From Cristatella mucedo (lineage: Eukaryota > Bryozoa > Phylactolaemata > Cristatellidae), in contig WPIO01000001.1 in the NCBI GenBank assembly GCA_009760855.2, forward strand, positions 10,478,501 through 10,542,500: a DNA stretch of 64,000 nt, written 5' to 3'. The translations under genes were made by a program, and so were the position numbers. The notes beneath the pieces are model-generated. The model saw only the letters and a program-made list of their open reading frames with translations. It was not told the DNA's origin and did no database searches. Positions within the stretch are counted from its first letter, which is position 1. Each line of letters begins with the position of its first letter. Below, one piece after another: positions 32,901 to 43,239 of the stretch.

Positions 32901-35900
32901 GCTGTGATGGCAAAAGCGTCTATAATTTTTGGGCGGGATAATTGCCTGTCTTTCAAAGGGTGAAGGAGCTTGATAATAGCAGAATTTGTGCACAGCTCTT
33001 GCCTTGCCAAAGTAATTGTAGGCCAACCCATCTGCAAAAAGATAAGGACGGATAAATAGCAAAAAGCCCAAGTGGAAAACCGAACATTTTGTAAATAAAG
33101 ACAAAGCAGCAGCTTGCCAGTGAGCTGCTTAATACTAGTTATGTCATTCTTCTTTTCAGGCTTGATGTTGTTTTTAGTGACACCATGACTAACCGGCCGC
33201 TTAGGCTTTTTAAGCAGTATGCAGATTCATTGTTTGTTATTCATTATTCGTTGTCTACATTAGTGTGGCTAGTAACCCGAGGGTTGTCAGAAAATTCAGA
33301 AGAGATCCATCATATGTAACGTATGCTTGTTATTGTTAGCTTAGGGTATTCTTATGACCGCTTTGGCGGTCGTAAGAATTGCTATGAAGCATTGTAGGGG
33401 TCCTATAGAGCTAGAGTTTTCCTTCGTGAAATATCGTGGCTTGTGTAACAATCATATTGCATTACTCCGAAGCGTTTCCATGGTATCGCTATACTGTGCA
33501 TGTCTAAATTGCGCTGCAAGGCTGATGACCAGCCTAATCTGTGCTCCATAACCCGGCATGGCATGCACCGAATAAGTAGGGGTGATACTTTTAAATCATT
33601 TGTCTGCAATGTTGCTTTTGGATGCAGTTAACATTTTTTGATGGCCTTATTGAAGTCGATCATATCGTCATCCAGTTGAAAATGATCGGAGCCCTGACTG
33701 TTGACCTGATCTTTATTTAGCAGGGCTTGCAAGAGTCCCTACTTGTATCCTTTTCGTTTGATGTATCTTCTCTTTACCCTTAGTTTTTATCATTTGATAT
33801 TTAGGAAAATGGCTGGACCAAAAGTTGTTGCTCTCTCTCTTCCCCATCTCTGCTGGTTTTTAATTGCAATAAGGGGTCCCTGCCAACCTGTGCTCTGAGA
33901 GCAGATTATTGCCTACTGCTTAGTTCCCGCGACCCACATTTGTGACCCAGTAATCCAGTTTGCATACTTATAAACCTCATGGCAGCAATATCATTTAAAG
34001 GACAAAAGTATAGCTCAGTTGTTGGCTACGCTAAAACTTGTGCATCTGATGTTGGGATTTCTGGAAGACAGAACATGTTATTCTCTGTGTCTCCATGTTG
34101 CACTTTATCTGTATCACTTTTTCTTGGCCAGTCACTGTTGTTATCTCTCTCTCTCTCACTCTCTCTTTCTCTCTCTATCTCTCATCTCTCTGTAGTGCAA
34201 CAATTTTTTTCATCTGAGGTGTTTTGTTTCTTTGTAATCCGGTTGTCGATTTTGTCACATTTATTTTACATTGGTTACAGAGCAGAAATAAGACAAACTG
34301 AAGGATACTTCTGTTCGAAGCTGATCAGCACACAGTTCGTGCACTTCTTAGCCCTACAGCAACCGAATGTGTACTTACCGTGAATAACCTAACCTCATGG
34401 ATGATTACACTAGGTGCCTGTTATATTTTAATTATGACTACACAATAGTTGTTTAGTCTTGAGGTATTTACATATACCTATCTACAGTAGTTGGCACTAC
34501 AGCCAGACATTGCTGACTAGAGGAAGTGAGTTGTGGCCCTACTTGCTGCTGCTTTTGACCCTGTCGATGTTATTATTGGTTACTTTGGTTGTACTGGTAA
34601 CATATCCAGAGCTGTTTGCAAAATTGGGGATAAGATAACAAGTTCTAGGAATGCCAATTCACGTTGTTTTTGTAGGTAAGCATAGCATTAAAGTTCTACA
34701 AGGAGCTTCAAGAGCATGGTGCCGACGAGGTAGTTACACACTTTTTTGCCAGCTTTTAAATTAAATGTGAGCGTTTTGCTAGCAACAAACACAGTAACAA
34801 GGAGCTATTTTTTCTAGCTCATCCGACGAGAGTATGGACCATTACTGTTGCCTACCCCTGAGGACGGTAAGAATTCTTTGCTTCTCTAATCCCTTTCCAA
34901 GCATAGTCTGGTGGCAGGCATTGTGTTGTGAATAGTTGCAAGATCGTGTTGGATGTTTTTTTAACAGGATATAGCATTTCGATTCAGTTTGATCTGGATA
35001 CTGTTCCACAAGACTACCAGCCTCTTGTCGAGAAAGCAGGTCTCCTAAAGAGGCACTGCTTTGCATCAGTATTTGAGAAATACTTTGAATTCCAGCAGAA
35101 AGAGCAAACAGGAAATAAGAGAGCAGTTATTCATTACCGTGACGATGAAACCATGTATGTACACTCTTCTTATGCACTATACTCATTGGTATGGAAAGAA
35201 GGTATTGGCTAGGGATGTCGTGACTTGGTGTATGTATGTGCCTTTAGGTTGTCAATATAGACCCCGGCTTCATTTTTTCTATTTACTGTAGGTACGTCGA
35301 TGCCCAGAAAGATCGGGTCACAGTAATATTCAGTACCGTATTCAAAGATGACGATGACGTGATTATTGGAAAGGTGTTCATGCAGGTGCGTGGTGGAAGT
35401 ATGTGAATCAAGAGCAGTGATGTTTTTGCTGATTCGTATATGTAGTTTCATATGCTATATTGTCAACTTGGCTTCTTGAGCAGGAGTTTAAAGAAGGCAG
35501 AAAGAAGAATCAACAGGCTCCCCAGGTGCTTTTTAGTCATCGGGAGCCACCAATGGAACTGAAAGGAACAGATGCCAAGACTGGTGACAACATTGGTTAT
35601 ATTACTTTTGGTAAGGTCTCATCTCTTTTGCTGCTGTCTAGCCTTTTCTTCTCTGTCGGTTTAGAGATTTTTTTCAATTGGATGTTGGGTCTTAGTGGTA
35701 CTCGTGTTTCTGTTGTCTAGTGCTTTTTCCTCGACACACTGACCAGAAGGCAAGGGAAAACACTATCAACTTGATCCACACACTGCGGGACTATCTGCAT
35801 TATCATATTAAATGTTCTAAGGTGAGTGTGTGGAACGTGAGTTGTATCGCCTTGCTATAGATCGCCTTGTGCATCGTGCAGTCTGCTCTAAAGAGTTGTG

Positions 35901-37470
35901 TGTTAGCACCCAGTCTTATTGCAAATCTACACAACCCACACTGGCCTGTTCTGTTCTCATTTGTGATGTACCCGGCTTAACTTGCTTAAATGCTGGGATA
36001 TTGTAAGCCGCTGTGTACGTAGAAATCATCTCGTGGCATAAATTGCTGTCACCTTTATAAAGATTTATGATTGATGGATGCTTTTGCATGGCGTATGTGA
36101 AGCGTCTGGATAGAGATTAAGTTCTCTTGGGGTCCTATACAAATAAATTATTATTATGATTATTATTTTCTCTGTGAATTCTAGAGTTTGAAACTCTCTT
36201 CCACAGTTGTTAAGCTACTAGTATATGCTCGTAAAAAAATCACAAGGAGAGCACTTCCATTTGAGCTTCACTGGCCCCTATCTAACATCGAATCGATTTC
36301 AAGATCCTTTGTCGAGGTAACATGTCGCTTCACTCGTTTGCACCAGCCTGCCTATCTGACCTCTCTGTTCTTCCAGTGTGTTCTTGCACCACTGGCGTTT
36401 CAGCATCTAGTGATCTGGCCGTTCTTTGAACTAAATTGAAACCTTGTGAGAATCAAGCTGGTATGTACCAAAAGTGTGGAACTAGCTTCTAACTGTAATC
36501 ACTATCTGAAATGACCTTGACTAATTGAAGTCTTTGCTGATGATGCATCTGTTCCTATCAGTTCACCTGTCATTTCTCTTCATCCTAGTGAACTTGCTTT
36601 TGGTTCATGTGTGCTTACCTGTCATGATTTAGTGCATGCTACTAGTCAGAAGTCTTACTAATCGTTGGCCATGAGTGTCTTCATGTTAGCTTTAGCATAC
36701 TGGCCTAAGCATGACACATGCTTGCTTTTGTACTATGATTCTCCCTTGGGGCACCATCCAACTGACCTATTATTATTATGAACTATAGTTTGAAAGGCAG
36801 ACCGGAGTGTCTCCTGATTTAAGAGGGCAATCTTAATTATTTTCAATTTAATTTTTCATTTCAACCATGATAATGAATTGTTCCATTGACATTGTATATG
36901 CAAATTGTACAGGCTCTCTTCCCATTGGTCGCTTAGGCTAGCAAAGTTGTTTAGCGTGATGGTGCTATTGCATTTCTCTTGCTGCCGAATCTATCGTGTT
37001 CTTTTTGGTATTTCTCTGCTGCTACTTCTTCACAGCAAACGTCTGTCCAGTTAGTCTACTAGTTCTGCACAATTTTGTTTTCTTTCTTGCATGAGCCAAG
37101 CTCTGTTGGCCACCGATTGTCCAAGCCACTTTGACTGCGAGTTTTCTTTTCCTGCTTTCTTCTTCCCTCCTCGTACTTTCCCCGTTGCCATATGCTAGCT
37201 CGAGCGATGCCTTTTTGTAGAAGTTCTGATGTGATGCTAGTGATGCCAAAGATGAAAGTGCATGTTATCTTAGACCTGATGTCTTCAGGCTCTATTTTTC
37301 TGCTGTAGCATATTTAAGGTATTCGGTGCTGGCATGTTTTGTAAATGGGCTGTGTTTTGAACCAGGCATACATTCACCAGCGCATGAGGGCAAAGACATC
37401 TGATTTCCTAAAAGTGCTTAACCGTGCTAAACCGGAGCCACCTAAAGCTGAGAAGAAGACATTCTCGTAA
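29368..37470 (+). CDS. ARPC2: Actin-related protein 2/3 complex subunit 2 (p34-Arc), complete, nine coding exons (294 aa)
   Basis: Structural core subunit of the Arp2/3 complex, which nucleates branched actin filaments and contacts the mother filament; cytoplasmic cortex. Coding exons: 29368-29441, 32173-32266, 34676-34729, 34818-34866, 34968-35154, 35292-35385, 35484-35610, 35721-35821, 37366-37470. All introns are GT-AG with consistent phase. Landmarks: [13 protein letters not shown] at the N-terminus, [41 protein letters not shown] (171-175) then [22 protein letters not shown] (201-207), [15 protein letters not shown], and the C-terminal helix [16 protein letters not shown]. Human ARPC2 is 300 aa. 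The start at MILLE follows the family; the frame stays open to an ATG at 29260. The stop TAA overlaps a perfect GTAAGT donor, so an alternative last exon is possible. Confidence 0.97.
29941..29990. repeat. (CT)n microsatellite
   Basis: Interrupted CT/CTT run in ARPC2 intron 1. Confidence 0.9.
32173..32266 (+). CDS. ARPC2: ARPC2 coding exon 2
   Basis: Acceptor GTGGTTGCAG. Reads [20 protein letters not shown]; donor CGA|GTAAGT, phase 0. Confidence 0.95.
32588..32751 (-). repeat. SINE-A copy (ARPC2 intron 2)
   Basis: The minus-strand reading gives a tRNA-like head with GCCGTGATGGCACGCTAAGT, ...GGGTTCGAATCCTGC (box B), then the body CACTGCCAGCAGTGGTGATA, GCCGTAAAGGCTCTTCTGTC and GCTATACAAAAG. 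Nearly the same as 52130-52292 in the opposite orientation. Confidence 0.85.
33348..33379. repeat. Near-perfect 14-bp palindromic hairpin
   Basis: ATTCTTATGACCGC (33348-33361) and GCGGTCGTAAGAAT (33366-33379) pair with one mismatch around a TTTG loop. It lies within ARPC2 intron 2; no flanking duplication was seen. Confidence 0.7.
34143..34190. repeat. (CT)n microsatellite
   Basis: Interrupted CT run in ARPC2 intron 2. Confidence 0.9.
34676..34729 (+). CDS. ARPC2: ARPC2 coding exon 3
   Basis: Encodes [18 protein letters not shown] (human [18 protein letters not shown]). Acceptor TTTTTGTAG, donor GAG|GTAGTT. Confidence 0.95.
34818..34866 (+). CDS. ARPC2: ARPC2 coding exon 4
   Basis: Encodes [16 protein letters not shown] after TTTTTTCTAG; donor G|GTAAGA, phase 1. 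Confidence 0.95.
34968..35154 (+). CDS. ARPC2: ARPC2 coding exon 5
   Basis: Includes [20 protein letters not shown] and [11 protein letters not shown]; acceptor TTTTTTTAACAG, donor AT|GTATGT. Confidence 0.95.
35292..35385 (+). CDS. ARPC2: ARPC2 coding exon 6
   Basis: Encodes [20 protein letters not shown], then [11 protein letters not shown]. Acceptor TTTACTGTAG, donor CAG|GTGCGT. Confidence 0.95.
35484..35610 (+). CDS. ARPC2: ARPC2 coding exon 7
   Basis: Encodes [26 protein letters not shown] and GDNIGYITF. Acceptor TTCTTGAGCAG, donor G|GTAAGG. Confidence 0.95.
35721..35821 (+). CDS. ARPC2: ARPC2 coding exon 8
   Basis: Encodes [20 protein letters not shown] then [13 protein letters not shown]; acceptor TTGTCTAG, donor AAG|GTGAGT. 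Confidence 0.95.
36085..36172 (+). repeat. SINE-B 3' part
   Basis: GTGAAGCGTCTGGATAGAGA, TTAAGTTCTCTTGGGGTCCT and ATACAAATAAATTATTATTA: the shared hairpin and an ATT tail. Confidence 0.75.
36180..36760 (+). mobile_element. Degraded LINE ORF end (ARPC2 intron 8)
   Basis: The frame reads [15 protein letters not shown]..., [14 protein letters not shown], then [18 protein letters not shown]. It parallels [14 protein letters not shown]...[10 protein letters not shown] of the LINE at 6287-7180, and more closely the copy at 58690-59505. Confidence 0.65.
37366..37470 (+). CDS. ARPC2: ARPC2 terminal coding exon 9
   Basis: Acceptor AACCAG. Encodes [20 protein letters not shown] followed by [14 protein letters not shown] and TAA. 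Human ends TFSSR, so only three residues are lacking if this TAA is used. TTCTC|GTAAGT would be a strong donor overlapping the stop. Confidence 0.9.
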   Translation, partial: AYIHQRMRAKTSDFLKVLNRAKPEPPKAEKKTFS

Positions 37471-37724
37471 GTGTCATTCTTAGCTGCTTTCCAATTTGCT
37501 TCCTTGTGCTTGCATTTCATCTTTACCCTAAGTTGTTTGTGATTGGAGCAATATCAATGTCTCGTAATTCACTGGTATTGGGAGATTATGCCTATGCAGG
37601 TAAATATCGACAGCTAATATTTTTTCCCAATAGACTTGCTCAAGGAAATTCTGCTTAAGTAGACCACATGGCAGCAGTGCTGCAGCAATCAGGCTAACCT
37701 GTCTTGATATGTTTCATGACTGCT

Positions 37725-37895
37725 ATCTACAGAATTCCGGTTGCTGAGCAAAACTGTTCGTGAGATGAATTATGTTGGCTACTGTATCCATGTACCAAAA
37801 GTCGCGGAGGTTTTGAGTGCACTGTAGAAAACCATCCTGCTTACCACTCACTTAGTCTGTTGACTTTGTGGAGTAACAGGTTGAGATAAGTTTAA
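37725..37895 (+). repeat. LINE-2f 3' scrap
   Basis: TTCGTGAGATGAATTATGTT, GGCTACTGTATCC and ...CTTTGTGGAGTAACAGGTTG AGATAAG match the 3' end of the copies at 5.6 and 48.3 kb. Confidence 0.6.
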
Positions 37896-38382
37896 TTGCA
37901 GCACAATAATGTGCATTCAACCAGACTGTAACTCTGATCCCGTCTTAATTCACTGATCTGATCCGCCAGTTCTGTGGGCAAACATCAGCTGTAGTATAGT
38001 GCTTCTAATTTGGTGTATGACTGCGTTGATTCTTCCCTTAGCTGTTCATGCTTTTTAATGCTCTCGGGAAACTTGTGTGCCAGTACTTTTCTTACTTCTG
38101 ATTTGTATTGTTACGGATTCAAGCAAAAGGGATGTATGCACTTTGTGTTGACCTGTATGCAGTTGTCTTGGCAAGGTTTCAGTGGATCATAACTAGCACT
38201 CAAAGTGAGGGTGCACACAGGAATTTACAATTTCTTGAGTATTTTGCAAAACTCGAGGTATAACGGTCTTTGAACTGTACAATAAGGAACTGAGAACTAC
38301 TTCTCAAAGAAAAATCAAACTGAACTGCCAATTATAGACCTTCATGAAATGAAAATCAGGAACCGTGACCATTTATTATTAT

Positions 38383-38388
38383 AATAAA
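38383..38388 (+). promoter_or_regulatory. Possible poly-A signal of ARPC2
   Basis: First convincing AATAAA after the ARPC2 stop, about 910 bp downstream. If used, the LINE scrap at 37725 lies in the 3' UTR. Confidence 0.3.
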
Positions 38389-38507
38389 ACATTGTGTAGT
38401 ACTAAGAAAAAAGAAGAGAAACTAAAAAAGTAATGGAAAGGAAACTTGTTTGCTGATAGCTCATTCAAGTAAAAAATAAATAGAAGGGAACTTATATAAC
38501 AACCTTA

Positions 38508-38636
38508 TTTCTATAGCAGCAAAAGGGCCTTAGCAGCTATAAGCTGCTTGCAGCAAGCAATGCAGGATGGCCTGCTGAGAGACCCGAACTCACGACCTGG
38601 ATCATGAAGTGTAAGCACCTAAGCCCGGGGCTGAGC
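38508..38636 (-). repeat. SINE-A copy, diverged
   Basis: On the minus strand: GGTCGTGAGTTCGGGTCTCT, CTGCAAGCAGCTTATAGCTG and TTTTGCTGCTATAGAAA match the SINE-A order of parts. Confidence 0.6.
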
Positions 38637-41600
38637 TTAATGATGACATGCAAATCTCAGCGTGTATCAACCTAAATCATTTCGAATGTGAGTTAGTCCA
38701 TAAATGCAAGTTCCTGGCGTCATGCTTACGGTGTGCCCTTTGTGATATTTATAGATTTACTACAATGGTACAGTTATGATGAGTGTTATGTCATTTACTA
38801 ATTTGCATATCTAGCTACAACATGCACTCATAGTTGAAATTTAACTTGAAAAATTGTGTGTTGAATTATGAAATAGTGAGGAGTAGGCTTTTGATTATTG
38901 TTATTTAATTATGTAAGAAATGGTTGTGATTATCTCTTAGTTGAGTGGATTGAAATGAAGAGCCTGACCGAAAAAGTCATAGCGATGGTCGGCCAGTTTG
39001 TGAGTCATTGCGGCTTAGCCTTTGCACAGCTATACACCCTTGTCGTTGGTCTTACATTAATAAATTGTTTTTCCCGAGATTTTTCTGAAGAACGTGATAG
39101 TAATCTCATAAAGAATGGTTCACACAGAAGGAGCAAATGTTAGGAATCAATTTTGGCCTTAATAAGGTGCTAAAGGCCCGTGTTCAGATACCATCGAGCA
39201 AGAATGTGACACTGTCGAACTACAATCGATTTTTTGTCTCACAATCTCAATGGCCGCTCTTTAATACCTGAAAATCGCCATGAATTTGGCGATGCATGTG
39301 TCTGCCAAGACGTACATAACAGTTGTATGCAGTTCTAGCTCTTCTTTATGTCAGAAAACGTGTTGAGTTTCTTACTAACTGCGCTATCGATTTATAGCAT
39401 AGGTTCAAGCCAGTCTTACTTACTGCATCTGAAAATGCATAAAACCTAATGTCTCAAACCTTGTACATGCCTGGCAAAATTCGTTGAGATGCATTTTGAG
39501 GCATGGATACTCGGCATACCCACTGAATCATACTTTGACGTGTTCTGATTTGGTGCCACCAAATTTGTAATCTGAAAACCACAACGGTGTCTGGAGTAGC
39601 TTAAGACTGCCAAACAAGTTTATTTTGCATGTTACTTCAAAGGCGAACCTCTCTTTTTCCTAGCCCTGCAATAATACCTGTTGGATCAATTATTCGCTGT
39701 TTCCGTGCAATGGACACGTAGAAAGCTTCTCTAGTGTAGCACTGGCTGCTGTAGTTTTTATACATTGTGAGGACTATATAGTGTTGATTTATTGGGCTCA
39801 GCTGCAATCAGTAGTGTTGCAAAGAGTGGCATAAACGTGTCTTTTGACCTGTTGAGTTCTTCTGACTTTCATGTGAAATAACTTCTTTTATTCTGTGTGC
39901 ATCAGTTCACTACTGAGTTGCTAAATGAATCAGCTCTAATGTAGTGATGTAAATTAATTACCGAGGTCTGAGCCATAAATTTGGCTGACCAAGAGAAGAG
40001 TATGGTTTGACAATCATACTTGGTATGTCTCTTTTGGGTAGGTCTATGCAATGGCTTCCCATCCCTATCATCTTCAGCTTGTGCATTGTGGCACTTACCC
40101 TATGAAGGAGTAGCAGTTTTATAGATCTTGCGTAGGAAAATCTTTAAGTAGCAAAACGCATATTGTCACATTTTAGCTTCCAGTCCAAAAAAAGGCTGGG
40201 TTGTATCCATGCACGTTAAGCATTGCCATGGCTTTGAGCATGGGGCACATAGTGATGTCTTCACTCCATTATTGCCTTTTTTGTTCCAGAGGGAAGGCCT
40301 TCGTTCAGAAATAATAGAGGATGAAAGGAACTATACAGTGCTCGTGTCTGACCGGCGTGTTGCTGGTTTGCAGCAAGCTTATATACTTCGGTGTCTTAAA
40401 GAAGCCTGACCAATAGGATTGATCCCAAGTGGTTTAACACGATAACACAGCTGACGTCCTAGTACTTGGCTGTCATTCTTAAGGCCACTGGAGTGACAGG
40501 GTGTCATCCAGGTCATTGCGGTGTTTTAATGCCTATGTTGGGCATGATGACTGTAATATAACAGCTCGGATCAGACTCGGCAGGTTAATACTGGTTTCTG
40601 GATTTATTTAGCGGATTTGCGATCGATGGGTAATTTTGTTATGTAACTGTGCTGTTGGCTTCTTCTTCATAGTAATACGTGTGCTTCCCCCAAATGGAGC
40701 TTATCATTGTGTATGTTGATAGCAAGCACTATTGCTCTATTAGGCGAAAGCTCACTTCCTATTTCTTTGCACAACGATCTGACTTTTGCTGCATTTTACT
40801 TTGGCGCCTCTTCAGCTGTGCTGTTTTACTTCTCTACTATTTACACCCAGAGCAGAGGCAAAACTTCTAATGGAGTGGCCTAGTAGGTAGGAGCCGAGCT
40901 AAGCGTGGCCGCTGGCCCCTTGGTGCTTGGCCAGGCTGCAGGATACCCGCAGGCGCTGAAGGGATGCCCTCAGATCCCTTTTATAGGTGGCTCAGCCCGC
41001 AGACCCCCGTGCTATCCCTCCATGCTCTAATCCTGGCTTTCCTTCTGCCCACGACCGTTTTTATCGCACGACTTCCATAGTTGTCCTTGGTGCTTTAACT
41101 GTGCACTATTGACCACGAGTGCGAACTGAGCACCCGCCCACAAAGAGTGGGTAATAGGTAATTTTGTTGCATACGACTTGTCTCAGTGGGGGGGGGGGGG
41201 GAGGGCTCTGGAGCCGACTGTCGTAACCACTGGTTATTTTAAGTACTCAGCGTAATGCTCATCTTTATTCAATGAATCTGTATAGCCGCGAGAGATGAGT
41301 GGCTGTTCTACTTGAAATTTATAAATAGCCCCTTCAATCCAGAGCTGATTACGATAGCAATCATTTCCAACAATCTAAGCCCACCACAAGAATGAAAGTG
41401 AGAAGCCTAGCTGAAATAGAGAACGGTCGACGAAGTAGTGGCGAACAATGGCTGCAAGCAAAATTTTTCCAAAGCGGCTGGAGTACAAATGACAGCTTAC
41501 GTCAATAATCACGAAATGAGTCCGATAATCTGGCACCAGAAAGAGTATAAGCATCGGCTTCCAACCGACCGCAATCGAAAAGGAAGACTTATTAACAATA

Positions 41601-42484
41601 CATTTGTAAAAAAAAAAAGGATGTGACGTCAGTCGAGAGGCTTAGGCAAACGAGAGTCAGGGGGGTATGGATATGCCTGAATATTTCAGAAATGAGTATC
41701 TTAGGGACAGAACCGTGAGGTCAATGTTCTACTTTATGCCAGTACTGGTCTGAAAAAAGTGAGCGGTATGTGTTTGTAGCAGTTGTTACATTCACGACCG
41801 GCGAAGAAATAAGCCACGGGGTCGTGTGGCTGAATTTGGCTTATATTCGCCTGCGGGAGCCATACCAGTTTGTATAGTTATAATAGCACCTGGCTGAATT
41901 GGCAGCTCTGCTAAGACACGATTACACAGCAGCCAAGTTGGCTAATAAGTAGGCGGTGGTTACGGACCGTGAAAGTTTTCTTAATTACCTTCGAAATCGA
42001 ATAAGCGTTCATCAAAGAAGAGACCGATGAAGATGGTAGCTTAGCCTGATACTCATCTAATGTTTGTGGATCCCAGCTACATGTTTATGAATTATTTTGA
42101 ACGAGTTTCTGTTAGCCTAGGTAAATTCACGAATATGGCCTTCATTCAGTACGCACTGTTTACAAGACAGGACGTTGAGATTTGTTAATAGTCGTTTCCA
42201 GAAGACTTGATCCACCAAAGCGTGCTCTACCAGAATGACCATTCTGTATTATGATCGGTTGACAGAGGAGTGGTTGAATACGGGAAGAGTCTGACCCGCC
42301 CTCCGACATGTACATAATATTAAAATGATGCAGTCGTCAGACCCACGGTGTCGCTGCAGCACCGCTGCTTAGTATCACTGATTCTAGCTGGGCCCATTTT
42401 CTATACCGGGCTTGATTTTCTCTACATTTAAATCAAGAAAGTATGCCTGATCCAGAACCTAATGTGTGCTGCTCAGTGCAATCG

Positions 42485-42570
42485 ACCGTGTTTCCTGTGC
42501 TGCAAATGTAAAGCGCCTAGAAAAAGATTGAGTTCTCTGAGGGCGCTTTATCAAGTGTGCTGTTATTATT
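42485..42570 (+). repeat. LINE-1f 3' tail
   Basis: GCAAATGTAAAGCGCCTAGA, AAAAGATTGAGTTCTCTGAG and GGCGCTTTATCAAGTG: a clean copy of the hairpin, then an ATT tail. Confidence 0.8.
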
Positions 42571-42646
42571 AAGTGGTATGGATAGCAGCTAAGACTTTTC
42601 TGCTGCTATAGGCTGCTAAATCAGATGACCCTTACTTTTTTTACAG

Positions 42647-42930
42647 AAGCTTTTCAGTTTATCGAAATCCGGAGCTAAAAAATCAGTGATAAAAAGGACT
42701 GCTGGGGTATGCTTACTTTATCAGACAATTTCATGAGGGTTTATAATGTTTTTTCTTATAAAAGGGCGATGATATTTTAAAGGAACTTGTCAATCTGCAA
42801 CCGAAACTATGGGATGGGCGCCTTCCCGCCCGACTACCACCCTGTGTGCAGCTATGCCGCCCGCTGCCGTACGCTGTCCCAGGGCTGGGGCAAGATGAGC
42901 GGCAGTTTGATTAAACTTCTACATAGCAAT
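42647..42930 (+). CDS. Candidate exon pair of an unrecognised protein
   Basis: A strong acceptor (TTACTTTTTTTACAG) opens a 60-nt frame, KLFSLSKSGAKKSVIKRTAG, ending at a GTATGC donor (about 42706). A second acceptor-like site (TTTTTTCTTATAAAAG) opens, in the same phase, a GC-rich frame (about 42764-42922) containing DDILKELVNLQPKLWDGRLP and ending QDERQFD plus stop. I recognise no family. The piece could be a 3' fragment of a gene or of a mobile element. A 98-codon frame also overlaps it (42787-43083), and only one of the two can be real. Confidence 0.25.
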
Positions 42931-43239
42931 ATCGCACGGGCCATTGATAACGGGACAACTAGGCTAAAGAGGGACGCGGGAAATAACGAAGCAAGCCTTT
43001 CCAAAGCGGAAGGATACTCAAACTGTAGTCCCTTATTAGACCGGGGCTCGGCCTTTGCATTCTGGCTCGCCCTTGATGCTTAGGGGGCTTATGATGCGAC
43101 GTAGCCCGCCGGTGGCCGCCAGTCGGGTCCAACGAATTACCGAAATTCCCTCTAGTTAGGCTAACGTCGACCAGGCATTAGCTTTGCCGAGCTCAATTTT
43201 CCGTCGATATTGTAGTACACGTTTGATTTTATCTATCCA

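Larger units (their letters stand above)
29442..34675. other. ARPC2 introns 1 and 2
   Basis: Intron 1 (29442-32172) holds a CT microsatellite (29941-29990) and otherwise nothing recognised. Intron 2 (32267-34675) holds a SINE-A (32588-32751), a 14-bp hairpin (33348-33379) and a CT microsatellite (34143-34190). Confidence 0.6.
35822..37365. other. ARPC2 intron 8
   Basis: Contains a SINE-B 3' part (36085-36172) followed at once by a degraded LINE ORF (36180-36760). The remaining 600 bp show nothing recognisable. Confidence 0.6.
37471..42484. other. Downstream of ARPC2, gene-poor
   Basis: Holds a LINE-2f scrap (37725-37895), a possible ARPC2 poly-A signal (38383-38388), a SINE-A (38508-38636) and a G-run (about 41189-41201). 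From 38640 to 42480 I see no gene or recognisable repeat, only short unsupported frames. Confidence 0.5.
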
